Source: Streptomyces sp. F63 | GTDB lineage: Bacteria; Actinomycetota; Actinomycetes; Streptomycetales; Streptomycetaceae | NCBI RefSeq assembly: GCF_018070345.1 | Contig: NZ_JAGPXX010000018.1 | Location: forward strand, 1-64,000 | Length of the DNA: 64,000 nt | Direction of reading: 5' to 3' | Shown here: one piece after another, positions 9,058 through 17,599 of the stretch | How the letters are laid out: every line of letters starts with the position of its first letter | How positions within the stretch are numbered: position 1 is the stretch's first letter | Notes under the pieces: model-generated | Database searches by the model: none | What the model was told of the DNA's origin: nothing | Seen by the model: only the letters and a program-made list of their open reading frames with translations | Translations under genes and position numbers: made by a program

Positions 9058-9900
9058 CTACTGCTCGTTCAGGCCGCAGGAGGCCAGGCCGCCGAGTCCC
9101 GCGGGCGGCTGTCCGCCCTCCCGTTCGACGGCCTGGCCGATGCGGTCGATGACGGCACGGCGCTTGCCCTCCAGCGGGCCGAGGATGGCGTTCTGGACGA
9201 AGTTGGGTCCGCCCTCGCCCTGCGAACGGGCCAGCCGCCCGTTGGCCTCCTCGATCTGCTTCTGCAGATTCGCCAGTTCCTTGTCGATCTGAGCCTGCGC
9301 CTCCGCCGGCACGGCTCCGAGCTGTGCGGCGACATCGGCGCAGTTGACGGTGGGCGCGCCCGCCGCCGCGCCCTCCTCCTGGCCGCCGGCTCCCGCCGCC
9401 TCGCCGCCGGCTCCCGCCGCCTCGCCGCCGGCTCCCTCCGCCGGAGGCGCCGCCTCGCCGCCGGCCGCCTGCCCGCCGAGGGCGCACTTCGCCAGCGCCT
9501 CCAGCCCTTCGGGCTTCTCCGCGAGGCGCCCGATGGCCGTCTCGATCCGGTTCAGCGCCGCGGTGCGCTTGTCCTCCAGCGGGCCGAGGATGGCGTTCTG
9601 GACGAAGTTGGGTCCGCCCTCGCCCTGGGAGCGCGCCAGCCGGTCGTTGGCCTCCGCGAGTTGCTTGTCGAGCTGGGCCAGATTCCGCTCGACCTCGTCC
9701 TGGGCCCCGGCGGGGATCTCCGGCAGTTTCCCGTTCGTCGACGGGCACGAGATGGTCTGCGCCGACGCCCCGCCCTCGGCGGATCCGCTCTCGCCGGCGA
9801 ACGCGCCCGCCGCGGCCAGACCGCCCGCGATCAGCCCCGCTCCCGCCAGGCCGATCCCGGCGATCCGGTGCTTCCTGTACGTCTTCCTCGCTCGCGACAT
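9058..9900 (-). CDS. Exported protein with internal duplication
   Basis: 280 residues from the ATG at 9900, which has GAGAGGTGA just upstream. The N-terminus MSRARKTYRKHR plus a Gly/Ala core is a signal peptide or anchor. Two homologous units follow: residues ~60-140 and ~200-280, each with a predicted helix ending in LARSQGEGGPNFVQNAILGP and then a basic/acidic helix and a closing Cys. They are joined by a Gly/Ala/Glu-rich linker with GGEAAGA repeats. At DNA level the units share an uninterrupted 55-bp identity (9168-9222 and 9573-9627), so the duplication is recent or maintained by gene conversion. No known family is recognised. It appears monocistronic. Confidence 0.75.
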   Translation of the reverse strand: MSRARKTYRKHRIAGIGLAGAGLIAGGLAAAGAFAGESGSAEGGASAQTISCPSTNGKLPEIPAGAQDEVERNLAQLDKQLAEANDRLARSQGEGGPNFVQNAILGPLEDKRTAALNRIETAIGRLAEKPEGLEALAKCALGGQAAGGEAAPPAEGAGGEAAGAGGEAAGAGGQEEGAAAGAPTVNCADVAAQLGAVPAEAQAQIDKELANLQKQIEEANGRLARSQGEGGPNFVQNAILGPLEGKRRAVIDRIGQAVEREGGQPPAGLGGLASCGLNEQ

Positions 9901-10430
9901 GCTCACCTCTCTGGTGTGACGAAGAACTGGAGGTGGGAGCCGCCTTCCGGTCGGCAGCGGCCTGCGCTGCCCGCGCGCCGGCCCCTCGTCCGCCCCCAGG
10001 GGGGACGCGGGGCCCGTCCTTCGGATTCTCCCCGAGCGCCGCACCGGCCGGGACCGGGACATGTGCACCGGCCGACGCGTCACTCACCGGGCAAGTACGC
10101 GCCGAAGGCCGCGCACACTCAATCGCCGCGCGTTTTCGTGGAAGCCGGTGCTCACCGGGTGTGTCTCCGGGGCCCGCTGCCCGTGCGGCACCGCAGCTCG
10201 CGGGGGACCGGACAGCACGGGTGGCCGCCTGCGGGCGAGGGCGGGCCGGCGGAGGACGCGGGCCCGGACCGGCCGGCGCCGGCGAGCGCGGCCGGCGCGG
10301 ACCGGTGACGGCACGGCGGGCGACGGGCGCGGGAGACGAGGAGCGCGATCGGTCCCGGAACGGAACGCGGCCGCCGCGGGGGAAGCGGGCGGGGCGGCAG
10401 GCGGGGCGGCAGGCGAGCTGTCGGCGGCGG

Positions 10431-10478
10431 GTGCGCGGGGAGGGGGAGCACGGGCCCGCCGTCCCCCTCCCCGCGCAC
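10431..10478. terminator. Perfect 17-bp hairpin
   Basis: Arm 10431-10447 pairs without mismatch with 10462-10478 around a 14-nt loop. The stem is GC-only apart from a few A/T pairs and is terminator-like in either direction. No adjacent gene ends here, so its purpose is unexplained. Confidence 0.5.
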
Positions 10479-10516
10479 GGGGACGGGGACGGCGGGGGGT
10501 ACGGCCCATCTCGCGG

Positions 10517-10555
10517 GCGGCCCGGGAGACGGCGCGCGAGCGTCTCCCGGGCCGC
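10517..10555. terminator. Perfect 15-bp hairpin
   Basis: Arm 10517-10531 pairs perfectly with 10541-10555 around a 9-nt loop (gcgcgcgag). It lies 38 nt after the 17-bp hairpin, forming a tandem pair. Confidence 0.5.
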
Positions 10556-10730
10556 ACCTGCGGGTGAGCGGGCACCGCCCGCCCCCGCCCGCCGGATTCC
10601 GGCAGCGGGGACCCGGTGAAGTCCGCCGTCCCATGGCGGAGTCCTCCGGGACCGGGGCAGTGTGGTGCGGCCCCAGGAAGGAAGGGGAGAGGCCGCGAAC
10701 CACTCGTGCCGCGTGGACGGAGGCGAGTCC

Positions 10731-10770
10731 GGTCCTCCCGTGGCGGCGGGCCCGCCACCGCGGGAGGACC
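10731..10770. repeat. Near-perfect 19-bp inverted repeat
   Basis: Arms 10731-10749 and 10752-10770 match at 17 of 19 positions with almost no spacer, so a cruciform or a hairpin with an opened tip is possible. It is the third strong inverted repeat in this gene-free stretch. Confidence 0.5.
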
Positions 10771-11284
10771 GCCGGCTGCCCGGGCTCCGGGGAAGCCGGT
10801 ACGCCGCCGTTCCGTGATCCACCGTGTACGGAACCCGGGGGCCGGATCAACGTGTACGGCTGCCGGGAAGGCGCGGCCAAGCGGTACATAAGCGTCCCTT
10901 AACCTGCCCGGCCGCCGGCCCGGTCGTCCCGCCGGGGCGAGCAGTGCCCGCAGGGCGGCGGCATTCCGGGCACCGCCGCCCGCGGCGTCCACCGGCCATG
11001 GGCGGTCTGCTCGTGACGTCGCGGTGTCCCGGCGCGGTGCCACGACCGGCCCGGCCGCACCCCGGCCCGGCCACCCCCCGGCCCGGCTGCCGCCCGCCCG
11101 CCGCGGCCTGATCGCACGGGGCGCTGTCCACGGCCCGGGTGGAGAAGGACTTGCTTCCCGCCCCCCAGGAAGACGCCCTTGCGGCGGAAGCCGCGGGGCG
11201 CGGGCAACTGCGCTGTGCGGCAAATGAGTTGGGTGCGAGGTGGAGGTCCGTCCGGGGAGTTCCGGCGCTCTGGTGCCGGAAGGG

Positions 11285-11869
11285 TCAGATCCCGGCCACC
11301 CGGACGGTGATCTCGGCGATCCGCTCGGCCGTGGGCTCGACCGGTGTCGTCGGCTGGACGATGTGGCTGACGGTCAGACGCACGACGGCTTCGACGGCCA
11401 GGGCCCGCGATTCGGGGTCCACCGTGTGCCAGGCGCCCTTCGCGTACTCGGTCAGCATCGCCGTCGCGATGTCGAGGACGGGTTCGGAGCGGGTGGTCAG
11501 CAGCGCGAGGAGGTCGTCCTGGGCGCCCCGGGCGCTGGTCAGGATGGCCTTGAGGAGCGGGTTGTCGGCGGCCGAGCGCAGGGTGTAGCCGACGGCGGCC
11601 ACGACCGCGGCGCGGAGGTCGCCGGGGCGGGCGAGCAGTTCCTCCTGGATGCCCAGCAGGAAGCGTTCCACCTCGCGCAGCATGAGCGCCTCGCCGAGAG
11701 CTGTCTTGCTGCCGTACTCGGTGTAGACGGTCTGCCGGCTCACGCCGGCCGTCGCCGCGACGTGCGTCATCCGCAGCCGGTCCCAGCCTCCCGCGGCGAC
11801 CTGCTCGTAGGCGGCGTCCAGGATCCGCTCCTTGAGCATCGAGCGGACGGACTCTCGGTAGCGCGTCAT
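11285..11869 (-). CDS. TetR-family regulator, divergent from alkB
   Basis: 194 residues from the ATG at 11869. The N-terminal HTH is clear: ERILDAAYEQVAAGG, then MTHVAATAGVSRQTVYTEYG and SKTALGEALMLREVE. The C-terminal ligand domain is typical in length. It is transcribed away from alkB with a 117-bp gap that holds two inverted repeats built on GACACTT/AAGTGTC, the expected form of its own operator. By analogy with AlkX/AlkU-type TetR regulators of actinobacterial alkB operons, it probably represses alkB and itself and is released by a fatty acid or alkane-derived ligand. Confidence 0.9.
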   Translation of the reverse strand: MTRYRESVRSMLKERILDAAYEQVAAGGWDRLRMTHVAATAGVSRQTVYTEYGSKTALGEALMLREVERFLLGIQEELLARPGDLRAAVVAAVGYTLRSAADNPLLKAILTSARGAQDDLLALLTTRSEPVLDIATAMLTEYAKGAWHTVDPESRALAVEAVVRLTVSHIVQPTTPVEPTAERIAEITVRVAGI

Positions 11870-11902
11870 CGCGGCCCATCCTAATCCGTCGTGTCCGATC
11901 CA

Positions 11903-11958
11903 TTGACACTTCACCGAGTGAGTGTCTAGTTTCTGGACACTTCAACAATAAGTGTCCA
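11903..11958 (+). promoter_or_regulatory. alkB promoter and TetR-type operators
   Basis: TTGACA (11903-11908) is followed after 18 nt by TAGTTT (11927-11932), a plausible promoter for alkB. A perfect 9-bp inverted repeat tggacactt-N7-aagtgtcca lies at 11934-11958, just after the -10. A related one, gacact-N10-agtgtc, lies at 11905-11926 between -35 and -10. Both suit binding by the divergent TetR protein and would block initiation. Confidence 0.6.
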
Positions 11959-11986
11959 GGGCCTGCGGGCCGGAGGTGGTGAGGGC

Positions 11987-13210
11987 ATGGCGGAGACGAC
12001 ACGGTCCACGGGTGCGTCGGCGGGGATGTCCGCGGCGTCCGCGGGGGCGTCCGCGGCGGGTTCACGGACGGCGTGGCGCGACGGCAAGCGGTATCTGTGG
12101 CTGCTGGGGCTGGTCCTGCCGGCGTTCCCGTTCGCCGCGTGGGGGCTCGCCGAGGCGACCGGTCAGGGCCTCTTCTGGTGGCTGGCACCGGTCATCGTCT
12201 TCGGGCTGATCCCCCTGGTCGACCTCCGGGTCGGCAAGGACTCGAACAACCCGCCCGACAGCGTTCTCACCTGGCTGGAGAACGACCGCTACTACCGCTG
12301 GTGCACCTACCTCTTCCTGCCCCTCCAGTACGCCGGACTGGTACTGGCCTGCGCGCTGTGGGCCGGCGGCGGCCTCTCCGCCGCGGACCGCGCCGGCCTC
12401 ACCGTCACCATCGGCCTCGTCGCCGGATTCGGCATCAACACCGCCCACGAACTCGGCCACAAGAAGGACTCCCTGGAGCGCTGGCTGGCCCGTATCGCAC
12501 TGGCCCAGACCTGCTACGGCCACTTCTACATCGAGCACAACCGCGGCCACCACGTCCGCGTCGCCACCCCCGAGGACCCCGCCAGCTCCCGCCTCGGCCA
12601 GACCTTCTGGGCCTTCCTGCCGCGCTCGGTGTACGGCAGCCTCCGCTCCGGCTGGCACCTGGAGAAGGCCCGGCTCGCCCGCCAGGGCCGGGGGCCGTGG
12701 ACCTTCCGCAACGACGTGCTGGGCGCCTGGGCCATGTCGGTGGCGCTCTTCGCGGCCCTGACCGCCGTCTTCGGGCCGGGTGTCCTGCCGTATCTGCTCG
12801 CCCAGGCCGTCATCGGCTTCTGCCTGCTGGAAGTCGTCAACTACCTGGAGCACTACGGGCTGCTGCGGCAGCGCACCGCCGCCGGCCGCTATGAGCGCTG
12901 CACCCCGCAGCACAGCTGGAACAGCGACGACATCGCCTCCAACGTCTTCCTCTACCACCTGCAGCGGCACAGCGACCACCACGCCAACCCCACCCGCCGC
13001 TACCAGGCGCTGCGCCACTTCGAGGAGTCCCCCCAACTCCCCACCGGCTACGCGGGGATGATCCTCCTCGCCGTCCTCCCACCGCTGTGGCGGCGGATCA
13101 TGGACCCCCGGGTGCTGGCCCACTACGGCGGCGACGTCACCCGCGCCAACATCCAGCCGCGCCGCCGCGCGAAGGTCCTGGCCCGGTACGGGAAGCCGGA
13201 GGCGGCATGA
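11987..13210 (+). CDS. alkB: Alkane 1-monooxygenase (membrane non-haem di-iron)
   Basis: 407 residues; ATG at 11987 after GGAGGTGGTGAGGG. AlkB hydroxylates the terminal carbon of medium-chain alkanes using O2 and electrons from rubredoxin. The family signatures are all present: His boxes HELGHK, then EHNRGHHVRVATPEDPASSR, the HYG motif region NYLEHYGLLRQ, and the last box LQRHSDHHANP. The ~30-residue Ala/Ser-rich N-terminus is an extension before the first membrane helix (YLWLLGLVLPAFPFAAWGL). Five or six hydrophobic segments fit the usual topology. It leads a translationally coupled operon: its TGA overlaps the rubredoxin ATG by 4 bp. Confidence 0.97.
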   Translation: MAETTRSTGASAGMSAASAGASAAGSRTAWRDGKRYLWLLGLVLPAFPFAAWGLAEATGQGLFWWLAPVIVFGLIPLVDLRVGKDSNNPPDSVLTWLENDRYYRWCTYLFLPLQYAGLVLACALWAGGGLSAADRAGLTVTIGLVAGFGINTAHELGHKKDSLERWLARIALAQTCYGHFYIEHNRGHHVRVATPEDPASSRLGQTFWAFLPRSVYGSLRSGWHLEKARLARQGRGPWTFRNDVLGAWAMSVALFAALTAVFGPGVLPYLLAQAVIGFCLLEVVNYLEHYGLLRQRTAAGRYERCTPQHSWNSDDIASNVFLYHLQRHSDHHANPTRRYQALRHFEESPQLPTGYAGMILLAVLPPLWRRIMDPRVLAHYGGDVTRANIQPRRRAKVLARYGKPEAA

Positions 13211-13383
13211 GCGCCCGCCGTCACCGCTGCCCCGTCTGCGACTACGTCTACGACGAGACCTCCGGCGAGCCCCGCGAGGGCTTCCCGCCCGGGACGGCCT
13301 GGAGCGCCGTGCCCGACGACTGGTGCTGCCCCGACTGCGGGGTCCGCGAGAAGATCGACTTCGAGGAGCTGGAGCTGTCATGA
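13207..13383 (+). CDS. rubA: Rubredoxin (first copy)
   Basis: 58 residues. Two CxxC knuckles (CPVCDYVYDE and CCPDCGVREK) bind the single Fe that carries electrons from rubredoxin reductase to AlkB. It overlaps alkB and the second rubredoxin by 4 bp at each end. The CPVC/CPDC spacing and the GTAWSAVPDDW core match rubredoxins. This copy has CPVCDYVYDETSG and lacks the extended loops of AlkG two-domain proteins. Confidence 0.95.
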   Translation: MSARRHRCPVCDYVYDETSGEPREGFPPGTAWSAVPDDWCCPDCGVREKIDFEELELS

Positions 13384-13562
13384 CCGATCTGAGGGTCTGG
13401 GAATGCCTGGTCTGCGGGTTCGTCTACGACGAGGCCGAGGGCTGGCCGGACGAGGGCATCGCCCCCGGCACCCGCTGGGAGGACATCCCCGACGACTGGT
13501 CCTGTCCCGACTGCGGAGCGGCCAAGGCGGACTTCCGGATGGTGGAGACGGCCCGTGGCTGA
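13380..13562 (+). CDS. rubA: Rubredoxin (second copy)
   Basis: 60 residues with the CLVCGFVYDEAEG and CPDCGAAKADF metal-binding knuckles and the GTRWEDIPDDWSCPDCG core. Actinobacterial alkB operons often hold two rubredoxins, of which usually only the AlkG2-like type replaces AlkG in electron transfer; this second copy looks closest to that active type, while the first may be regulatory or stabilising. This assignment is inferred. The gene overlaps its neighbours, so all four operon proteins are translationally coupled. Confidence 0.95.
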   Translation: MTDLRVWECLVCGFVYDEAEGWPDEGIAPGTRWEDIPDDWSCPDCGAAKADFRMVETARG

Positions 13563-14841
13563 GCCCGCGTCCCCCTCCGCGCCCCCGCCCCCGCCCGCGT
13601 CCCCGTCCCCGCCCGCGTCCCCGTCCTCGGTCCGGTCCCTGCCCGCGCCCCGCACCATCGCGATCGTCGGCACCGGGGTCGCCGGCGCCACGGCGGCCCT
13701 GACCCTGCGCGAGGAGGGGTTTGACGGCCGGATCGTGCTGGCCGGCGAGGAGCCCGAGGAGCCGTACCGGCGCCCGCCGCTCTCCAAGGAGCTGCTCGCC
13801 GGTTCCGCGCCCGCCGGGCGGATCCGGCTCCGGCCCCCGGCCGTCTGGGCCGAGCGGGGTATCGAGCTGCTCACCGGGACGGAGGTCACCGGGATCGGCG
13901 GGCCCGCCCTGGACGCCCTGGAGTTCGCCGACGGCTCCCGGCTCCCGTACGACCGGCTGCTGCTGGCCACGGGAGCGCGTCCCCGGGCGCTGCCCGGTGC
14001 CGCCGGGGACGGCCGGGTCCATACCCTGCGCACTCTCGCCGATCTTCCGGCGCTGCGGGCGGACCTGGAGTCCGGCGGCCCGCTGCTGGTCGTCGGCGCG
14101 GGGCTGATCGGCCTCGAAGTGGCCGCCACCGCCCGGCAGATGGGCTGCGAGGTCACCGTGCTGGAGGCCGCGGACCACCCGCTCGCCCGGGTACTGCCGC
14201 CCGAGCTGGGGCGGGCCGTTCTGGATGTGCATCGCGCCCGCGGTGTCCCGGTGCACACGGGCGTCCGGCTGCGGAGTGTCGTCCGCCGCGGCCGCACCCT
14301 GGTCGCGACCGGTGACGACGGCGTGAGCCGGCCCGCCGGAGCGGTGCTGGTCGCCATCGGCGCCGAACCGGCGGCCGGGCTCGCGGAGCGGGCCGGTCTC
14401 GGCGTGGCGGACGGCATCCTCGTCGACGCGTACGGGGCCACGAGCGCGCCGCACGTCTACGCGGCCGGTGACGTGGCCCGCTACCCGGACCCGGTGCTGG
14501 GCGGCAGCCACCGGGCCGAGCAGTGGAACCACGCCCGGGAGCACGGCGCCGCCGTCGCCGCGCACATGCTGGGCCGCGACCGCCCCTTCGCCGCGGCACC
14601 CTGGGGCTGGACCGAGCAGTACGGCGTGACCCTGCAGTTCTGCGGTCATCCCGCCGCCGGTGACGACATCGCGGTGGAGGGCGATCCGGCCGCGTTCGAC
14701 TTCAGTGCCGTCGTCCGCCGCGGCGGACGGGTGGTGGGCGGCGCGGCCGCCGGACGGCCCGCGGCGTTCCGCGCCCTCCGGGACCTGCTGGCCGGCCGGC
14801 ACGACGCAGGGGCGGACCGGGCCGTCGCGGAACGGGTCTGA
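13555..14841 (+). CDS. rubB: Rubredoxin reductase (NAD(P)H, FAD)
   Basis: 428 residues from a GTG at 13555 overlapping the rubredoxin stop by 8 bp. The FAD motif is IAIVGTGVAGATAAL, the second GxGxxG (NADH) is LLVVGAGLIGLEVAAT, and the C-terminal FAD motif is APHVYAAGDVARYPD. It is a ferredoxin/rubredoxin reductase-type flavoprotein that passes NADH electrons to the rubredoxins. The first ~35 residues are a Pro/Ser/Ala tract encoded by CCCGCGTCCCCGTCC-like repeats (13575-13630), absent from typical homologues; the true start could be later, but no better ribosome binding site exists downstream. Confidence 0.93.
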   Translation: MAEPASPSAPPPPPASPSPPASPSSVRSLPAPRTIAIVGTGVAGATAALTLREEGFDGRIVLAGEEPEEPYRRPPLSKELLAGSAPAGRIRLRPPAVWAERGIELLTGTEVTGIGGPALDALEFADGSRLPYDRLLLATGARPRALPGAAGDGRVHTLRTLADLPALRADLESGGPLLVVGAGLIGLEVAATARQMGCEVTVLEAADHPLARVLPPELGRAVLDVHRARGVPVHTGVRLRSVVRRGRTLVATGDDGVSRPAGAVLVAIGAEPAAGLAERAGLGVADGILVDAYGATSAPHVYAAGDVARYPDPVLGGSHRAEQWNHAREHGAAVAAHMLGRDRPFAAAPWGWTEQYGVTLQFCGHPAAGDDIAVEGDPAAFDFSAVVRRGGRVVGGAAAGRPAAFRALRDLLAGRHDAGADRAVAERV

Positions 14842-14900
14842 GAGAAGCGGGGTCGGCGGCCGGGCGCGTGCCACGGTGGCGCGGGGGAGGGCCGCATCGT

Positions 14901-14940
14901 CCGTCGCGGTGCGTCGCGGTGCGTCGCGGTGCGTCGCGGT
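14901..14940. repeat. 10-bp tandem repeat, 4 copies
   Basis: Four perfect copies of cgtcgcggtg (phase arbitrary) in the convergent gap between rubB and the LuxR gene, just before the 15-bp array. Confidence 0.8.
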
Positions 14941-14970
14941 GCGGGACGGGGCACTGGCCCGCGGCCACGA

Positions 14971-15038
14971 CCGCGCCGGTCACCGCCGCGCCGGTCACCG
15001 CCGCGCCGGTCACCGCCGCGCCGGTCACCGCCGCGCCG
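14971..15038. repeat. 15-bp tandem repeat, 4.5 copies
   Basis: Unit ccgcgccggtcaccg at 14971, 14986, 15001 and 15016, then a partial copy to 15038. The last copies supply the stop codon and final residues (ARR) of the convergent LuxR gene, so unit-number change would leave the protein intact while lengthening the 3' untranslated region. Confidence 0.85.
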
Positions 15039-15396
15039 TCTCGACGAGCCGCGGGGACGGCCCCGCCTCCGTCCCGCCCTGCTCACCGCGGTCCCGGGCC
15101 AGCGACTCCCAGGCGAAGCCGACGATCCCGGCCTGGAGCCGGGACTCGACCTCCAACTTGGCGAGAATCTGCGCCACATGGGCCTTGGCGGTGCGTTCGG
15201 TGATGGCGAGGCGGGCCGCTATGGTCCGGTTCGACGCCCCCTTGGCCAGCAGCCGGAAGACGTCGAGCTCTCTCTCCGACAGCAGCGGTACACGCGCCGT
15301 GGCCGCCTCCCGGGCGCGGTCGTGGGTGAGGACTGGCCGGTCCGCGGTGACGCCGGTGTCCAGGACGTACGGTCTCAGGGGCTCTGCGCTGCTCAT
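15025..15396 (-). CDS. LuxR-type HTH regulator, short
   Basis: 123 residues from the ATG at 15396 with GAGGAGCC upstream. Residues ~40-95 form a GerE/LuxR DNA-binding domain: LLSERELDVFRLLAKGASN, RTIAARLAITERTAKAHVAQ and ILAKLEVESRLQAG. There is no receiver, PAS or ATPase domain, only ~35 preceding residues, so it is a stand-alone effector-less type. It faces rubB tail to tail. Its target is unknown. Confidence 0.88.
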   Translation of the reverse strand: MSSAEPLRPYVLDTGVTADRPVLTHDRAREAATARVPLLSERELDVFRLLAKGASNRTIAARLAITERTAKAHVAQILAKLEVESRLQAGIVGFAWESLARDRGEQGGTEAGPSPRLVETARR

Positions 15397-16517
15397 ACCG
15401 TCTCGGGCTCCTCGGGTCTGGGGCCGGGGCACCGCGGCCACGCGGGGCGCTGCCGCGAGCGCGGCCGCGCGGTAGGGCATGCTCCGGTCGGCCGCGGGCC
15501 GGGTCCGCCGGGCGTGACGCGGCCGGCAACGAGCCCGGACGCGGGCTCCCTCCGCGGGTTGTTTCCGGCCGCCTCACCATCGAGGCGGTACCGGGCAGGG
15601 GCTGGGCGAGCACGGCGGTATTTCCGTCGGCGGCGGCCGGAAAATGCACGCGGGCGTCGGCCGGAAAACCGCTGCGCGGGCCGGAGCGGTGGAATTCCGC
15701 CAGCGGGATCAAGGGTTTCCACCGGAAACCGTACCGGTGGAAACGGAACGGCCGCCGGACAGAGGTTGAATTGCGGTGGACGCGGAAGCGGGACGGGCTG
15801 GCGGGACGTGTTTCAGCCGCTCGGTTTCCGGTCTGCTCCCGTGCGTGCCGGCCCGCCGCGCGCCCTTGCGTGTGCGGGCGGCATCCCGGGGCCGCGCCGT
15901 GCCGGGGAGGTTCCGGAGAGGCCCCGGCCGGGCCCGCGGAAACGGGTGTGAGCAGCCCGGAGGCCCGGGAGGTGCGGCGGGGGAGGCGGGGGATCCGGGG
16001 GAAGGTCCGGCGCGGGATCCGGCGGAAGGTCCGCTCCGCCCTGTCCCGCCACGCGAGAGGCGTACCGGAGCTCTGCCGGAAAGCCGGACGTCATGCGCTC
16101 GTCCACGGTAACCCCCAGATACCTATGGCGACAGGGTGGTCCAGGTGCGGGTCGGCAAGGTGTGCGCACAGCGGAAGGAGCTTTTCGATCACTTCCGGCA
16201 GGACACTACTCGGCATATGACCGGACGGGCAAGTGTGGTCGTTATGTGAGATGGCTGAAATGCGCGGGCGGCCGTGCCGGCGACGCCGGTTTTCGGGCCG
16301 GAAACAGGACGGAAACGCGGACAGCGAGGCCGGGAAATGTCGGTGGTCCGGAGAAATGCCCCGCGCCGGAAAGGGAAATCCCGCCCCGGCCCCGCCGGGC
16401 CCCGCCGGGCCCCTCCCGCCCCGCCCGTCCCCGGACGGCGGCGGGCGGCCCCGGCCGGGGCGGGCGCGAGTGAACGTCAGGGGGTACGCGGCGGGCTCGG
16501 CTGGGGGCGCCGGCCGC
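15397..16517. other. 1.1-kb region without a recognisable gene
   Basis: The frames here give Arg/Pro/Gly-rich products and none has both a ribosome binding site and a natural composition. The stretch 16090-16270 is noticeably lower in G+C than its surroundings and includes a short frame (MRSSTVTPRYLWRQGGPGAG...) that could be a gene remnant. Direct repeats of gaaggtccg and gcgggatcc occur around 16000-16035. Nothing can be called with support. Confidence 0.4.
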
Positions 16518-16850
16518 TCACGGAACTCCGGCGAGCCGCAGCAGCGCGGCCACCCCCGCCGCCGCGAGCACCACGACGAGGAACGGCGCCCTGCGCCAGG
16601 CGAGTACCCCGCCCACCAGGACCCCGGCCGGCCGTGCGACCCCGGCGAAACCGGCCCCCTCGGTGAGGGCCGCCGTGGCCGCCAGCGCGGCGAGCAGCAC
16701 GACCGCCGAGACCTCCAGCAGCTTCTCCGCGCGTTTCGGAAGGGCGACCTTCGCCCGCAGGGCCGGTCCGGCGAGGCGGAGCAGGAACGTCCCGCCGGCC
16801 AGGACCAGCATGGCCGCCAGCGCCGGGGCCAGGGGCACGCCGCCGCTCAC
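16518..16850 (-). CDS. azlD: AzlD-family branched-chain amino acid exporter subunit
   Basis: 110 residues from a GTG at 16850 overlapping the azlC stop by 4 bp (GTGA). It has four hydrophobic helices (PALAAMLVLAGGTFLLRLAG, LEVSAVVLLAALAATAALTE, VARPAGVLVGGVLAW and FLVVVLAAAGVAALLRLAG). AzlD is the small subunit of the AzlCD (LIV-E) exporter of branched-chain amino acids and analogues, in the cytoplasmic membrane. The pairing with AzlC fixes the assignment. Confidence 0.88.
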   Translation of the reverse strand: MSGGVPLAPALAAMLVLAGGTFLLRLAGPALRAKVALPKRAEKLLEVSAVVLLAALAATAALTEGAGFAGVARPAGVLVGGVLAWRRAPFLVVVLAAAGVAALLRLAGVP

Positions 16851-17530
16851 AGGGTGGCTCCCTTCCGGGCCCTGGTGGTGAACAGCGGCAGCGCGGCCAG
16901 GGCGACCAGGACCGGCAGCCCGGCCGGGAGGAAGGCGGAGGAGGCCAGGGCCAGGGCGGCGCCGGCCAGCGCGGTCCGCCGCAGCGCCCGCTCCTTCATC
17001 GCGGGGAGGATCAGGGCGAGGATCACCGCGGGGAACATGGCGTCCAGGCCCAGGGTGCCGGTGTCCTCGACGACGCTGCCGAGCAGCGCGCCCAGCGCGG
17101 CGCCGGCGGGCCAGACGGCCAGGATGCCCACGCCGCACAGCCAGTACGCGGCACGCTTGCGCGCCGGATCGTCCTGGGCGATGGCGAAGACGACCGTCTC
17201 GTCGTTCATCAGGTGGGTGCCGAGCAGCCCCCGCCAGCCGCGCCCCAGCACATCGGGGACGGCCAGGCCGAACGGCAGGTGGCGGGCGTTGACGAGGAGC
17301 CCGGCCAGCACTGCGGCGACCGGGCTGCCGCCCGCCGCGATGATGCCGATGAACAGGAACTCCGAGGAGGCCGCCAGGACCAGCGCGCCCATCAGGACGG
17401 GGAACCACCAGGTGAACCCCGAGGTCACCGCGATGGCGCCGTACGAGAGGCCGATGACACCCACGGCGAGGCAGACGAGCGCGATGTCCCGTAAGAGGCC
17501 CTGGTCCAGAGTTCTCCACATCGAACGCAT
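16847..17530 (-). CDS. azlC: AzlC-family branched-chain amino acid permease
   Basis: 227 residues. Family features include GLSYGAIAVTSGFTWWFPVLMG, NARHLPFGLAVPDVLG and HLMNDETVVFAIAQ, plus about seven membrane spans. It is the large subunit of the AzlCD exporter. Its ATG at 17530 has no ribosome binding site, but a -10 like CATTAT (17543-17538) lies exactly 7 nt upstream and a -35 TTGACG 18 nt before that, so a leaderless mRNA is likely. The gene diverges from an XRE-cupin regulator, a common arrangement for AzlCD. Confidence 0.9.
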   Translation of the reverse strand: MRSMWRTLDQGLLRDIALVCLAVGVIGLSYGAIAVTSGFTWWFPVLMGALVLAASSEFLFIGIIAAGGSPVAAVLAGLLVNARHLPFGLAVPDVLGRGWRGLLGTHLMNDETVVFAIAQDDPARKRAAYWLCGVGILAVWPAGAALGALLGSVVEDTGTLGLDAMFPAVILALILPAMKERALRRTALAGAALALASSAFLPAGLPVLVALAALPLFTTRARKGATL

Positions 17531-17535
17531 GACGC

Positions 17536-17575
17536 CTATAATGAACAGCAGCCAGAACGTTCGTCAAGGCGAACG
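17536..17575 (-). promoter_or_regulatory. azlC leaderless promoter with operator palindrome
   Basis: On the minus strand TTGACG (17567-17562), an 18-nt spacer and CATTAT (17543-17538) end 7 nt before the azlC ATG. The palindrome cgttcg-tcaagg-cgaacg (17558-17575) covers this -35 and is the natural binding site for the divergent XRE-cupin regulator at 17600. Confidence 0.55.
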
Positions 17576-17599
17576 ACCGACCATTGGAGCGAACGCGCC

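Larger units (their letters stand above)
9901..11284. other. 1.4-kb coding desert with three hairpins
   Basis: Long open frames exist on both strands, but every one is Pro/Arg/Gly/Ala-rich, lacks a ribosome binding site and matches no family I know, so I call no gene. Three strong inverted repeats cluster at 10431-10478, 10517-10555 and 10731-10770. The sequence from 10901 to 11110 is very G+C-rich and featureless. Confidence 0.5.

Noticed and set aside
9047..10822. Long minus-strand frames spanning the coding desert
   Set aside because: Low-complexity Arg/Pro/Gly composition, no start signal, runs through another gene in a different frame.
16093..16473. Possible small gene
   Set aside because: Composition becomes low-complexity after ~50 codons and no ribosome binding site is present; may be a remnant.
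17537..17542. Rightward TATAAT promoter for the XRE gene
   Set aside because: No -35 at proper distance; the same bases fit the leaderless azlC promoter better.
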